NCBI GenBank assembly: GCA_903830945.1
Contig: CAIKVT010000035.1
Location: forward strand, 1-35,855
Source of the DNA: an uncultured Elusimicrobia bacterium
GTDB lineage: Bacteria > Elusimicrobiota > Elusimicrobia > UBA1565 > UBA9628
Reading direction: 5' to 3'
DNA: 35,855 nt
In this document: one piece after another, positions 13,490 through 22,570 of the stretch
Layout of the letters: every line of letters begins with the position of its first letter
How positions within the stretch are numbered: the first letter of the stretch is position 1
The notes under the pieces: model-generated
Told to the model about the DNA's origin: nothing
The model's input: only the letters and a program-made list of their open reading frames with translations
Database searches by the model: none
Translations under genes and position numbers: made by a program

Positions 13490-15588
13490 TCGAGGACGAT
13501 GCGATATTCCTCCCAGGGCAAAGACGGATCGCTCTGGATCTTAATTGTCCGGCCCACGTTCTTCTCGATGGAGACCTGGGCGCCGCGAAACTGCTCGGCT
13601 AGGGCCGGGTGCAGCAGAAGCCGCACTTGTCCGCCGGGCCGACCGCCCGTCATCAACTTGATCTCACGCTGGATGCGGATGCGCAGGGTCTCTCCGGAGA
13701 GCACCCGACCGCAACCCTTGCACTGCGGACATTCGTCAGTGATCAAACTCACCGTTGACTCCCGCTTGCGCTCGCGCGTCAACTCCACCAGACCCAGCCG
13801 GGTGATGGGCAAGATGCGGATCTTGGCCCGATCGCCCCGACTGGCGTGGACGAAAGCCTCCATCACCTTCTGGCGGTTGGAAGCCTTGCGCATGTCGATA
13901 AAATCCACCACGATGATGCCACCGATATTGCGCAGCCGCAGCTGGTGCGCGACTTCCTGGGCAGCTTCGATGTTGGTCACGGTGACGGTCTCCTCCTGAG
14001 ACTTTGAGCCCGTGAATCGCCCGGTGTTGACATCTATGGCGCAGAGGGACTCGGCCTCCTGGATAATGATGGAGCCGCCGTTGGGAAGGAGGACCTTAGT
14101 GCGGCGCATGTCCTCGATCTCGCCCTCCAGATTGAAGGCCTTGAACATGGGAGTCTTGGCGTCATAAAGGCGCACTTTCTCCTTGAGCTCCGGCGAGATG
14201 GCTTCCACGAACTCCACCACGTTCTTATACTGGTCCTTGTCGTCGAGCATGTAGACGTAGACCTTCTCCGAGAGCAAGTCCCGCGCTACCTGCAGGGCGA
14301 GGTCCAGGTCCTTATGCAGCAAACAGGGCGAGGGGTCGTTCTCGAACTTTTTCTGGATCTGGGCCCAGCTCTGCTGTAGATACTTAACCTCGCGCTCCAA
14401 GTCCGCTTCCGAGGCTCCCTCGGCCTCGGTACGCACCACCACGCCCTTGCCGCCCAGATACTCGGCCACCAGGCGGTCCACGATGGTGGAGAGCCGCTCC
14501 CGCTCGGCCGCGTCGCCGATCTGCTTGGAGATGCCGACGTAGCTCTGGAACGGGGTGAAGACCAAAAATCGCCCGGGCAGGGAAATGTCCATGGTAACCT
14601 TCGCGCCCTTGGTGCTGATGGCCTCCTTAGCCACCTGGATCATGATCTGCTGCCCCTTTTTGAGGGTGACGTCGATGGCGGCGCCCTTCTCCCCCAGGAC
14701 GTCTGAAATGTAGAGGTAGGCGTTCTTCTCGAAGCCGATGTTGACGAAAGCCGAGGAGATGCCGGGCAAGACGTTCTCCACAACGCCCTTGTAGATGTTT
14801 CCCACGATGTTCTGGCTGCTCTTACGCTCCCAGAGGAGTTCCGCCATGCGGCCATTCTCCATGATCGCGATGCGCGTCTCCTCGAAATTGGTGTTGGCCA
14901 GGATCTCGCGCTTGACCACGGGGCCCGGAGTGCGCTGGTCACTGCGGTATTCACGCTCGCCGCCGCGCTCGGCCCGGCCGTGAGACCCCTCACCGCCCCG
15001 ACGCTCTTGCTCGTGCCGGTCCTGGCGCTGGCGGTCCTGGCGGCCGCGCTGCTGGCGGCCCGATTCCTGGCGACTCGGTTCCTGCCGGCCATGCTCGCCT
15101 CCGCCCCTTCCGGGAGCGGAGGACGACCGCCCTTCAGATCCGGTGGTCCCTTGGCCGCGCCCGCCGCGGCCCCGCCTCCGGCCCCTACCCTCTAGCCGGG
15201 ACGGCTGCGGCACAGCGGGAGTTGCGCCGTCCCGAACGCCATCAGGAGATACCTTGGCGTTCGTGGACGCCGAAGTCTGAGGCGCCTCGATTTCATCCGC
15301 CGGGGCAGCCTCCTCAAAACCCGCCTCCTCATCCTCGCCCTCCACAGTCTCCGGCGGCGCCGTATAGTCCGGCTCCGGCTCGCGCGCGATGACTGCATCC
15401 GCCCTGGGATACTGCTCCTCCCGCTGACGACTGACATCCTCCGGCGACGGCGCGTCAGAATGCGCCATCCCTGAAGGGCTGGCAATCTCCACCCCCGGAA
15501 TGAGCGCCACAACCGGCACGACCGGCATCGGTGCCGACTCCTCAGACAACGGCATCTCTTTCGTCACATCCATCTCTTCGTTCGACAT
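13486..15588 (-). CDS. rng: RNase E/G-family endoribonuclease with long N-terminal disordered Arg/Gly region
   Basis: The protein has 700 residues; RNase G is about 490. The ATG has GAGGGG about eight bases upstream. Residues 1-130 are acidic and Pro/Ala-rich. Residues about 135-222 are rich in Arg, Gly, Gln and Ser. The catalytic part starts near 226 with Arg-Glu-Ile-Leu-Ala-Asn and Glu-Thr-Arg-Ile-Ala. It includes an S1 domain (NIYKGVVENVLPG), the two metal-binding Asp (in AIDVNTGRF near 517 and VVDFIDM near 560), and the zinc-link Cys-Pro-Gln-Cys near 620. It cleaves single-stranded RNA with 5'-monophosphate sensing, for rRNA maturation and mRNA decay. It sits between mrdA and the amidase. 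E. coli rng likewise follows mreBCD. The RNase E tail motifs for degradosome partners are not seen. Confidence 0.94.
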   Translation of the reverse strand: MSNEEMDVTKEMPLSEESAPMPVVPVVALIPGVEIASPSGMAHSDAPSPEDVSRQREEQYPRADAVIAREPEPDYTAPPETVEGEDEEAGFEEAAPADEIEAPQTSASTNAKVSPDGVRDGATPAVPQPSRLEGRGRRRGRGGRGQGTTGSEGRSSSAPGRGGGEHGRQEPSRQESGRQQRGRQDRQRQDRHEQERRGGEGSHGRAERGGEREYRSDQRTPGPVVKREILANTNFEETRIAIMENGRMAELLWERKSSQNIVGNIYKGVVENVLPGISSAFVNIGFEKNAYLYISDVLGEKGAAIDVTLKKGQQIMIQVAKEAISTKGAKVTMDISLPGRFLVFTPFQSYVGISKQIGDAAERERLSTIVDRLVAEYLGGKGVVVRTEAEGASEADLEREVKYLQQSWAQIQKKFENDPSPCLLHKDLDLALQVARDLLSEKVYVYMLDDKDQYKNVVEFVEAISPELKEKVRLYDAKTPMFKAFNLEGEIEDMRRTKVLLPNGGSIIIQEAESLCAIDVNTGRFTGSKSQEETVTVTNIEAAQEVAHQLRLRNIGGIIVVDFIDMRKASNRQKVMEAFVHASRGDRAKIRILPITRLGLVELTRERKRESTVSLITDECPQCKGCGRVLSGETLRIRIQREIKLMTGGRPGGQVRLLLHPALAEQFRGAQVSIEKNVGRTIKIQSDPSLPWEEYRIVLE

Positions 15589-15616
15589 GATAAACCCCTC
15601 GCTTGGAAAAAGTTTT

Positions 15617-17494
15617 TTAGTGCAGCCTCGGCGGCATACCGATGCCGCCGCCCCGAACCCCTTGGAAAAGCACGCTTGGGCTCGCAGGCCCGGGCTTTAC
15701 AGCGACTGTTGTCACGACCGACAGATTCTTATCCGACACACCATAAGCGGCCATCATGACTGCGCGCGCAATGGGCCCTGCGGCTGAAGCTCCATGACCA
15801 CCGTTCTCAACTAGGACCGCCACGGCCACGCCCGGGAGCTCTCCCGGACGCGCGGCATACGATATGAACCAGGCATGGTCCGGACCGGCCGAATTCTGGG
15901 CGGTCCCCGTCTTGCCCTCTACCTCCAGACCCGCGATTCGCGCAGCCACCCCGGTCCCCGATGAGATAACCAAGTGCATGGCCTCATGAAGGTCCTGCCA
16001 CACCGCGTCCTTGAGCGTCGCCTGGCCGAGCTTCTCCGGGCTTTGTCGGTACTCAGGCCGGCCGTCCGCGTAAGCTATGTGGTCGATGTAATAAGGCCGC
16101 CAGACCGTACCCTGGTTGGCGACCGCCGCCGCCAGTACCGCCATCTGGATAGGAGTCACCAGCATCTCCCCCTGACCGATAGAGAGATTAATGGTATCGC
16201 CCTCATACCACGAGCGCCCGGCTTTCTCCCGGGCGCTCGGACCGAACAGGTTTCCCCGCCGCTCACCCTTAAGAGCTACCCCTGTCGACGCGCCAAGACC
16301 GAACATTCGAGCATACTTCTCGATGAACTGGCCGCCCGTGCGCAAGCCCATGCGGTAGAAGTAAACGTCACAAGAATGAGTAAGGGCTGGAAACCAGGTC
16401 ATCCTTTTATGCCCCTTATGCTCCCAGCATAGGAAGATGTTCTTGCCCCATTCTAAATAGCCCGGACAGTAGATGGCGTCGTCGACCGTGAAGCGCCCCT
16501 CGTTGAGTCCCGCAGCCCCCACCACCACCTTGAAAATCGAGCCAGGGGCATAAGTCCCGGCGATGGCCCGGTTAAACTCGTTTATGGAGGCAACCGCATC
16601 CTTGACGACCACAGGATCCGACGACAAGAAGGCGTTAGGGTCAAAGTCAGGCGCCGAAGCCAAGGCCAGGATAGCGCCGTTGCGCGGGTCCAGCGCAACC
16701 ACAGCCCCCTTGCCGGTCGCCGACCGACGCAATCCTTCGTCGGCGGCCTTCTGCACGGCCTCGTCGATGGTCAGATGAATGCTGCCTCCCGCGACGCCCG
16801 GGAAGCTCTCGAGCTTGCGGCGCAGCCGTCCCTGGGCGTCAACGAGCATGCGCAGGCCTCCGTCATGGCCCCGCAACTCGGCCTCCAGGGCGGCCTCCAG
16901 CCCGATCTTTCCAATACGCGAATCGACCCGATAACCTTTATTTTTCAGCGCACGCCAACTCCGAGGATCCATCTTCCCCATATAACCCAGAAGATGGCTG
17001 GCGAAGCGTCCGAACGGATAATAACGCCGCGCCTCCACGATGAGCTCCACGCCGGGGTAGATGGTCTTTAGTTCCGAAAGCCGGAACATCGCGGCCCGCG
17101 GCAGATTCTCAGCCAGGCGCAGCGCCGTCTCCTCTTGCACCGCCTGCTGCAGTGTCTCCTGCATCTCATCGGGGTCGCGCCCGAGCTCCCGGGCCAATTG
17201 GCTGGCCAGAAAGTTGAGGTCTGGATTCTTCTGCCCCTTCTTGGGCGGGATGTAGATAAGCGAGAAGGCCTCCTGGTTGGTAGCCACCGGCGTGCCGCGG
17301 CGGTCATAGATATGCCCCCGCGGCGCGGTCTGGTAGATGATCTTCGTGGCGTTGATCTCTGCCAGTTGCTGGTACTCGACCCGCTCCAGGATCTGCAGTT
17401 GAACCAACCGCAGGCACAACATGGCCCCGGTCAGATAGACCATGACCCAAAGCGCCTCCAGCCGGGCCAGTCGCTCGCCGCTCTCCCGGCTCAT
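15617..17494 (-). CDS. mrdA: Penicillin-binding protein 2, elongation transpeptidase
   Basis: The protein has 625 residues with one N-terminal membrane helix (about 14-34), a pedestal/dimerisation domain, and a C-terminal transpeptidase domain in the periplasm. The three active-site motifs are present: Ser-Ile-Phe-Lys near 318, Ser-Cys-Asp near 372 (the SxD form usual in PBP2), and Lys-Thr-Gly-Thr-Ala near 526. PBP2 crosslinks lateral-wall peptidoglycan with RodA and MreBCD. The ATG overlaps the mreD stop as ATGA, and rng starts 28 bases downstream. No rodA follows in this array, so RodA must be elsewhere. The last 40 residues are a low-complexity tail. Confidence 0.96.
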   Translation of the reverse strand: MSRESGERLARLEALWVMVYLTGAMLCLRLVQLQILERVEYQQLAEINATKIIYQTAPRGHIYDRRGTPVATNQEAFSLIYIPPKKGQKNPDLNFLASQLARELGRDPDEMQETLQQAVQEETALRLAENLPRAAMFRLSELKTIYPGVELIVEARRYYPFGRFASHLLGYMGKMDPRSWRALKNKGYRVDSRIGKIGLEAALEAELRGHDGGLRMLVDAQGRLRRKLESFPGVAGGSIHLTIDEAVQKAADEGLRRSATGKGAVVALDPRNGAILALASAPDFDPNAFLSSDPVVVKDAVASINEFNRAIAGTYAPGSIFKVVVGAAGLNEGRFTVDDAIYCPGYLEWGKNIFLCWEHKGHKRMTWFPALTHSCDVYFYRMGLRTGGQFIEKYARMFGLGASTGVALKGERRGNLFGPSAREKAGRSWYEGDTINLSIGQGEMLVTPIQMAVLAAAVANQGTVWRPYYIDHIAYADGRPEYRQSPEKLGQATLKDAVWQDLHEAMHLVISSGTGVAARIAGLEVEGKTGTAQNSAGPDHAWFISYAARPGELPGVAVAVLVENGGHGASAAGPIARAVMMAAYGVSDKNLSVVTTVAVKPGPASPSVLFQGVRGGGIGMPPRLH

Positions 17495-17961
17495 CGGACC
17501 CTCAACCAGGCGCAGGCCAGGCCGGCGAATGGCACGATAAGACAGTTGTAGAGCGGATCACAAAGAAAGGCTGGCCAGCCCACCCAAATGAAATTCTTGG
17601 CGAAAACGGCTCCCAGGAGACCATAAAGCAGGAAGTTCCCCCAGGTCATGAAAAACACGATCAGGCACTGAGAAACGGCATCAATCACATCGATCTTCCG
17701 GCGCAGAGTCCCCGTGCCGTACCCGACCAGCATCAAGGCTAAAGCATTGCCTCCAAAAAGCTCTGGACGCAAGATGTCTATGAACAATCCCCAAAGAAAC
17801 CCGTAGCACATCCCCGAATTAGGGCCCACCCGGCCTGCCATAGCCACGGTCAAGACAAGCAGGATCTGCGGGCTCAAGCCATCAAAAGACAGTCTGGTGG
17901 ACCACCACCACTGGAGGAGCGCCGCCGCCAGAAACAAGACGGCCCCCCTAAGATGATTCAT
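17491..17961 (-). CDS. mreD: Rod shape-determining membrane protein MreD
   Basis: The protein has 156 residues with about five hydrophobic helices. Assignment rests on size, the MreD-like Gly-x-x-x-Gly-Leu-x-x-Asp pattern (here in FLWGLFIDIL near residue 57) and position between mreC and mrdA. MreD links MreC and the elongation machinery in the inner membrane. It is overlapped by ATGA at both ends, by mreC upstream and mrdA downstream, which indicates tight co-translation. Confidence 0.9.
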   Translation of the reverse strand: MNHLRGAVLFLAAALLQWWWSTRLSFDGLSPQILLVLTVAMAGRVGPNSGMCYGFLWGLFIDILRPELFGGNALALMLVGYGTGTLRRKIDVIDAVSQCLIVFFMTWGNFLLYGLLGAVFAKNFIWVGWPAFLCDPLYNCLIVPFAGLACAWLRVR

Positions 17962-18821
17962 CGCCTCTCCGCCGCGCCTAGACTCAGCGGCGACGCGAGA
18001 GCAGCGGAGGGCCGCAGGACCATAACGCGACTCAAAGCCGCCGCATCCGCGGCCGGCCGCAACTCCACGGATTGAAATGTCAGAAAAGGATCGCGGGGGT
18101 TGATCGCCATGACGCGCCCGAGCAAAATCTCCCCCGGGAAGGTCGCACTGGTGGGCGAGGTATAGACCAGGTCGCCCGTGGACAAGACGACCTCGGAAGG
18201 AAGATAGTTCATGCGCAGGCGGGACCCGCCCTGCCCCTGGACTAATCCTTCCACCGCGGACGTGGAAAGATAGGCCGCCACCGAGGAGGCCTCATCCGTC
18301 ATCAGGAGCACGAGTGCCGAGTCACGCCGCACCTCGATGACGCGGCCGACGGCGATCAAAGTTCCATCCTGGTCGCCGAAGACCGGAGCATTAAGGGTCA
18401 CGCCCTGCTGCGCGCCGGCGCTAATCATAATGCTGTTGTACCAATGCAGCGGATCGCGCTCCATAACGTCGGCCCACAAAGAGAGATACCCTCTCGGAGG
18501 CGTCAATCCCAAAGCCAGGGTCAACCGTCGATTCTCCGTGCGTAAGGCCTCCAACTCTGATTTCTGCCAAAAAGCTTCGCGCAACTGCGCCTGAAGCTGT
18601 CTGTTGTCCAAATCCGCGCGCAGCAAGCGCGCCAAGCCTGGCGGCGCATCCGCCAAGCGCTGCGCGCCCTTGGCCCCATAATAGGCCACAGGATTGAGCA
18701 GGTAGACCACACCGGCCTTAAGCGCTCGTACCGGCGCTGCGAGAGGCAAGGATAGCAGCGCCAGCGCCAGCGCCAAGAGTGCGGCCAGAACGTAATTAGA
18801 AACTCTTATCTCGCGATGCAT
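17958..18821 (-). CDS. mreC: Rod shape-determining protein MreC
   Basis: The protein has 287 residues. A single N-terminal membrane helix (about 11-32) is followed by a helical coiled-coil segment with repeated Leu/Glu/Arg (about 70-105) and a periplasmic beta-rich domain containing Arg-Asp-Pro-x-x-Trp-Tyr-Asn and Gly-Ala-x-x-Gly-Val patterns typical of MreC. The protein scaffolds the elongasome between MreB and PBP2. The start at 18821 has no strong ribosome-binding site. A 122-base gap with a hairpin separates it from mreB, the largest gap in this part of the array. Confidence 0.94.
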   Translation of the reverse strand: MHREIRVSNYVLAALLALALALLSLPLAAPVRALKAGVVYLLNPVAYYGAKGAQRLADAPPGLARLLRADLDNRQLQAQLREAFWQKSELEALRTENRRLTLALGLTPPRGYLSLWADVMERDPLHWYNSIMISAGAQQGVTLNAPVFGDQDGTLIAVGRVIEVRRDSALVLLMTDEASSVAAYLSTSAVEGLVQGQGGSRLRMNYLPSEVVLSTGDLVYTSPTSATFPGEILLGRVMAINPRDPFLTFQSVELRPAADAAALSRVMVLRPSAALASPLSLGAAERR

Positions 18822-18917
18822 ACTCAGCGGGGGAAGTCTTCGCCTGCCCGCACTTGCCTTCGCCGTTGAAGCCGTTGTCCGACGGCTCCATTAATCCGGA
18901 ACGGCTGGCGAAAACGC

Positions 18918-18938
18918 CCGGACAGCCAGGCTGTCTGG
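18918..18938 (-). repeat. Hairpin just after the mreB stop
   Basis: Bases 18918-18927 (CCGGACAGCC) and 18929-18938 (GGCTGTCTGG) form a stem with one mismatch. It starts six bases after the end of mreB in the minus-strand direction. No U-tract follows, so it is more likely an mRNA-processing or stability element between mreB and mreC than a terminator. Confidence 0.4.
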
Positions 18939-18943
18939 ACGGC

Positions 18944-19996
18944 TTATGATCCGCGGTAACGGTACGAGGTAACGAAGTCCGGGCGCCGATCTGTGATATT
19001 ATCGAGCTCTTCCAGGAATTTCCCCGCCCCCATAGCCACGCAGCTCAAGGGATCGGCGGCGCGATGCACGGGCAACTCGGTCTCCTGCCGGATGAGGTCG
19101 GGCAGCCCCCGCAGGAGTGACCCTCCGCCTGCCAGCATGATGCCTCGGTCCACTAAATCCGCGGACAATTCCGCCGGAGTCTCCTCCAATGTATTCTTGA
19201 TCACGTCGAGGATGAGCTGCACCGGCTCCATCAGAGACTGGCGCACCTCTTCCGACGTGATCAGCACCGTCTTGGGCAGGCCAGTGGCTTGATCCCGTCC
19301 CTTGACCTCCATGGTCTTCTCCTCCTTGAGCGGGAAGACCGATCCGATCTGGATCTTAACATCCTCAGCGGTCGTCTCCCCAATAAGGAGGTTGTACTTC
19401 CTACGAAAATGCATCATCACGGCTTCATCCATCTCGTCGCCCGCGATATCAATGGATTTCGAGACGACCAGGCCTCCCAGCGAGATCACCGCCGCCTCGG
19501 TGGTGCCCCCGCCGATGTCCACGATGAAATTGCCGTGCGGCTCGGAAATCGGCAGGTCCGCCCCGATGGCCGCAGCCATCGGCTCCTCAATGAGATAGAC
19601 TTCCCGGGCCCCCGCCTGCTCCGCCGACTCCTGCACCGCGCGCCGCTCCACCTCGGTGATGCCCGAAGGGATGCCAATGACGATGCGCGGATGCAGCAGG
19701 GAACGTCGGTTGTGGACCTTACGGATGAAGTACTTAATCATCTCCTGCGTCACCTCAAAATCTGCGATGACGCCGTTCTTGAGCGGTCTCACCGCGATGA
19801 TCGACGCCGGAGTGCGTCCCAGCATCCGCTTCGCCCCTGCTCCAATAGCCAGCACGCGACGGGTCTCCCGATCAATGGCCACCACCGACGGTTCCCGGAG
19901 CACTATACCCTGGTTTTTTACGTACACCAGAGTGTTGGCCGTGCCCAAGTCGATACCCATGTCGTTTGAGAAGAGGCCGAAGAGAAAGTCGAACAT
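18944..19996 (-). CDS. mreB: Actin-like rod shape protein MreB
   Basis: The protein has 350 residues from Met-Phe-Asp-Phe-Leu-Phe-Gly; the longer open frame to 20176 runs through rplQ and is rejected. MreB forms membrane-bound filaments that direct lateral wall synthesis. Phosphate-binding motifs are present: Asp-Leu-Gly-Thr-Ala-Asn-Thr near 14 and Asp-Ile-Gly-Gly-Gly-Thr-Thr-Glu near 165. The short N-terminal Phe/Leu stretch fits the MreB membrane-contact helix. The start lies four bases after the rplQ stop, with no good ribosome-binding site, suggesting reinitiation or coupling from the ribosomal-protein transcript. Confidence 0.97.
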   Translation of the reverse strand: MFDFLFGLFSNDMGIDLGTANTLVYVKNQGIVLREPSVVAIDRETRRVLAIGAGAKRMLGRTPASIIAVRPLKNGVIADFEVTQEMIKYFIRKVHNRRSLLHPRIVIGIPSGITEVERRAVQESAEQAGAREVYLIEEPMAAAIGADLPISEPHGNFIVDIGGGTTEAAVISLGGLVVSKSIDIAGDEMDEAVMMHFRRKYNLLIGETTAEDVKIQIGSVFPLKEEKTMEVKGRDQATGLPKTVLITSEEVRQSLMEPVQLILDVIKNTLEETPAELSADLVDRGIMLAGGGSLLRGLPDLIRQETELPVHRAADPLSCVAMGAGKFLEELDNITDRRPDFVTSYRYRGS

Positions 19997-20000
19997 AAGG

Positions 20001-20345
20001 CTAAGCGACCAAACTGATCTGGCCTCGCGACGCATTGTCGCCCGCGCGAGGGGCAAGCCGCAGGATGCGAGTGTAGCCCCCAGGCCGCTTGGCATACCGC
20101 GGGGCGAGCACCTCAAAGAGCTTACGATAAACGATCTTATCCTGGATGTGACGTCGAACCAGAGGATGCCGTCCACGAACCGCGTGCGTGATGAGGCGCT
20201 CCGCGAAGGGCCGCAACTCCTTGGCCTTGGCGATCGTTGTCTCCACCTTCTCGTGGAGGAACAGGCTCGTCGCCATATTGCGCAGCATGGCCCGGCGATG
20301 CGCGCTGGTCACGCCTAATTTTCGTCCGCCCAGAGTCTTAATCAT
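20001..20345 (-). CDS. rplQ: 50S ribosomal protein L17
   Basis: The protein has 114 residues, near the usual 115-130. It binds 23S rRNA at the bottom of the large subunit. The start region [19 protein letters not shown] and the Lys-Ala-Lys-Glu-Leu-Arg-Pro-x-Ala-Glu segment are typical. It is the last ribosomal gene of the alpha section, 30 bases after rpoA and directly before mreB. The C-terminus is slightly divergent, ending in Ser-Leu-Val-Ala. Confidence 0.97.
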   Translation of the reverse strand: MIKTLGGRKLGVTSAHRRAMLRNMATSLFLHEKVETTIAKAKELRPFAERLITHAVRGRHPLVRRHIQDKIVYRKLFEVLAPRYAKRPGGYTRILRLAPRAGDNASRGQISLVA

Positions 20346-20375
20346 GACGGCCTCTCTTTGATTAGTGCAACCGGT

Positions 20376-21374
20376 TCAGGCGTTGACCTGCATGCCCAAA
20401 GACAACCCCATGTCCTTGAGGCGGTCCTTGATCTCGTCGAGTGATTTCTGACCGAAATTCTTGACGGCCAGCAATTCCTCGTCACGTTTGGAGACCAACT
20501 CCCCGATGGTCTTGATGCGCGCGACCTTCAAGCAGTTGGAAGCCCGCGAGGAGAGCTCGATCATCTCAATGGGCTGCCCCAGAATGTCCTTGAGTTTGGA
20601 ATCCGCGCCCAAAGACTCTCCCACGTGCGCGCCGCCTTCACCGGCGCCGAAAGCCGCGCCTTCGACCGCCGGAGCCGCCTCTTCTGGAATGAAAATATCG
20701 AGTGACTGGCGCAACAGTTTAGAGGACTGGATGAGCGCCTCCGCAGGGTTAAGCGATCCGTCGGTCCAGATCTCCATGATGAGCCGATCGTAATCCGTAA
20801 CCTGACCGACGCGCGCATTCTCCACGTCGTAATGCACCTTGACCACCGGGGAGAAGAGGGCATCGACGGGCAAAAATCCCGCTGGCCAATGGTTCTGCTG
20901 GCGCAGATCCTCAGCCGGGATGTAGCCGCGGCCCTTGGATATCTCGATCTCCATATCGAGCTTGCCGCCCGCCTCGAGGTTGGCGACAACCATGTCCTTA
21001 TTGACCACCTCGACGTTGGAGTTGACGCGCACCGCCCCAGCGGTCACCTCGCCCTCCTTGTTGGCGGTAAGGTACACCGTCTCCGGGCCGTTGGAGAAGA
21101 GCCGCACCCGCAGCTTCTTGAGGTTGAGGAGGATGTTCATCACATCCTCCTTCACACCGGGCAAGGTGGAATACTCGTGAGTGGCGCCATCGATGCGCAC
21201 CGCGGTCACGGCCGCGCCCTCGAGACTGGACAGGAGCACCCGACGCAGGGCGTTACCCACGGTGTGCCCATAGCCCCGTTCATACGGCTCGGCGATGAAC
21301 TTGGCGTAATTTTCCGACATCGTTTTTTCGTCGACGCTGAGCTTCTGCGGCAGAATCAGTTCTTTATAAGCCAT
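20376..21374 (-). CDS. rpoA: DNA-directed RNA polymerase subunit alpha
   Basis: The protein has 332 residues, the normal size. The N-terminal domain (about 1-230) contains the dimerisation and assembly signature GYGHTVGNALRRVLLSSLEGAAV near 34-56. An acidic Ala/Gly-rich linker (about 233-258) leads to the C-terminal domain (about 262-325), which has helix-hairpin-helix-like Val-Lys-Asn-Phe-Gly-x-Lys-Ser-Leu-x-Glu-Ile. This domain contacts UP elements and activators. An AGGAG ribosome-binding site lies upstream of the ATG. rpsD ends 24 bases upstream. Confidence 0.98.
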   Translation of the reverse strand: MAYKELILPQKLSVDEKTMSENYAKFIAEPYERGYGHTVGNALRRVLLSSLEGAAVTAVRIDGATHEYSTLPGVKEDVMNILLNLKKLRVRLFSNGPETVYLTANKEGEVTAGAVRVNSNVEVVNKDMVVANLEAGGKLDMEIEISKGRGYIPAEDLRQQNHWPAGFLPVDALFSPVVKVHYDVENARVGQVTDYDRLIMEIWTDGSLNPAEALIQSSKLLRQSLDIFIPEEAAPAVEGAAFGAGEGGAHVGESLGADSKLKDILGQPIEMIELSSRASNCLKVARIKTIGELVSKRDEELLAVKNFGQKSLDEIKDRLKDMGLSLGMQVNA

Positions 21375-21398
21375 GGACTCCTCTTCTCCCTCGCGACT

Positions 21399-22022
21399 CT
21401 ACTTGGAATAATACTCGATGATGAGCTGCTCGTTGACTGGGAATGACATCTCGGCCCGCTCCGGCAGGCGCACAATCTTGGCGGCGAACTCGCCTTCATT
21501 GTACTCTAGATAGCTCGGCCTCTGATTAAGTCTCTTGGACGTCTCCAGGCTGAGCTTAACGCCCACATTCTCTCGATACCTCTGGTCCAGGGCCACGGTG
21601 TCGCCAGCTTGGATATTGTAAGAGGGGATGCCGACCCTCTTGCCGCCGACCTTGACATGGCCATGTCGTACCAGCTGGCGCGCCTGCTTAAGAGAAGTGG
21701 CTAGCCCCATGCGCCGCACCACATTGTCGAGACGCAATTCGAGAGAGCGCAAAAGGTGGTCTCCAGACGCTTCTGGACTCTGGGATGCCGCCTCCACAAG
21801 CCGCTTGAATGGCTTCTCCGTCATGGAAACCAAACGACGCAGCTTCTGCTTCTCACGCAAGCGGACGGCAAAGGCTGACGGCTTGCCCCGCTGGGGCCGC
21901 GCCGCGCCCGGCGGCATAGGACGCTTGTCCAAGGTACACTTGACATGGCACTTGTCACCCTTGAGCAACAATTTAGTCTGCTCGCGGCGGCAAAGTTTGC
22001 AAACGGCTCCAGTGTAGCGCAT
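21399..22022 (-). CDS. rpsD: 30S ribosomal protein S4, zinc-binding form
   Basis: The protein has 207 residues. It nucleates 30S assembly on the 16S 5' domain. The N-terminus keeps the zinc-type Cys set, Cys8, Cys11, Cys25 and Cys29. The S4 RNA-binding domain follows, with LDNVVRRMG and the Arg-Gln-Leu-Val-Arg-His-Gly-His-x-x-Val-Gly-Gly motif near 97-145. The ATG shares one base with the rpsK stop (TAATG), which indicates coupling. E. coli S4 represses this operon; no comparable leader structure could be identified here. Confidence 0.98.
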   Translation of the reverse strand: MRYTGAVCKLCRREQTKLLLKGDKCHVKCTLDKRPMPPGAARPQRGKPSAFAVRLREKQKLRRLVSMTEKPFKRLVEAASQSPEASGDHLLRSLELRLDNVVRRMGLATSLKQARQLVRHGHVKVGGKRVGIPSYNIQAGDTVALDQRYRENVGVKLSLETSKRLNQRPSYLEYNEGEFAAKIVRLPERAEMSFPVNEQLIIEYYSK

Positions 22023-22486
22023 TAGACCCTCCTGGCCTTGGGCGGACGGCAGCCGTTGTGCGGGAGGGGCGTGACGTCCTTAATACTGATGATGATGAGG
22101 CCGGCATTGCCGAGGCTGCGCACCGCCGTCTCCCGCCCTGGACCGGGCCCCTTGATAAAGACCGAGATCTGCTTGACGCCGAGCTCCATGGCGCGCTTGG
22201 CGATCTTGGTGGCGGTCACCCCAGCCGCAAAGGGCGTGCCCTTTTTCGTGCCGCGGAATCCATTGCCTCCCGCCGACGCCCAGGCCAGCACGTCGCCTCG
22301 CTCGTCGGTCAGCGATATGATGGTGTTGTTGAACGAACACTGGATGTAGACCTTTGCATGGGTCAAGCCCTTCCAGGACCTCTTTGCGCCCCCCGCGGCC
22401 TGCGGCTTGGCGGCTGGCGCGGCCTGCGGCGTCACCTGCGATGCGGCCGGAGCCGCGGGCGCTGGCTTCTTCTCCTCGTCTGCCAT
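22022..22486 (-). CDS. rpsK: 30S ribosomal protein S11 with Ala/Pro-rich N-terminal extension
   Basis: The protein has 154 residues against about 129 in E. coli. The core begins near residue 40 (THAKVYIQCSFNNTI) and ends with the conserved Pro-His-Asn-Gly-Cys-Arg-Pro-Pro-Lys-x-Arg-Arg-Val. S11 lies on the 30S platform near the mRNA exit. Residues 1-35 are an added Lys/Ala/Pro/Gln-rich low-complexity segment. An 84-base gap without clear features separates it from rpsM. Confidence 0.97.
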   Translation of the reverse strand: MADEEKKPAPAAPAASQVTPQAAPAAKPQAAGGAKRSWKGLTHAKVYIQCSFNNTIISLTDERGDVLAWASAGGNGFRGTKKGTPFAAGVTATKIAKRAMELGVKQISVFIKGPGPGRETAVRSLGNAGLIIISIKDVTPLPHNGCRPPKARRV

Positions 22487-22570
22487 ATCTCTATTCCTTC
22501 CTCTCTAGCGCGCGTCAGCGCACTGGTACCGACCGTCCTTAAGAAATACGTTGGCGGTCATGTGTTAGGA

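Noticed and set aside
13486-15588. RNase gene as full RNase E with degradosome scaffold
   Set aside because: The long tail is N-terminal and shows no RhlB, enolase or PNPase docking motif that I can recognise, and the catalytic part ends soon after the zinc-link as in RNase G.
16368-16384. SxD instead of SxN in the second transpeptidase motif of MrdA
   Set aside because: SxD is the usual form in the PBP2 subfamily, so this is not an active-site loss.
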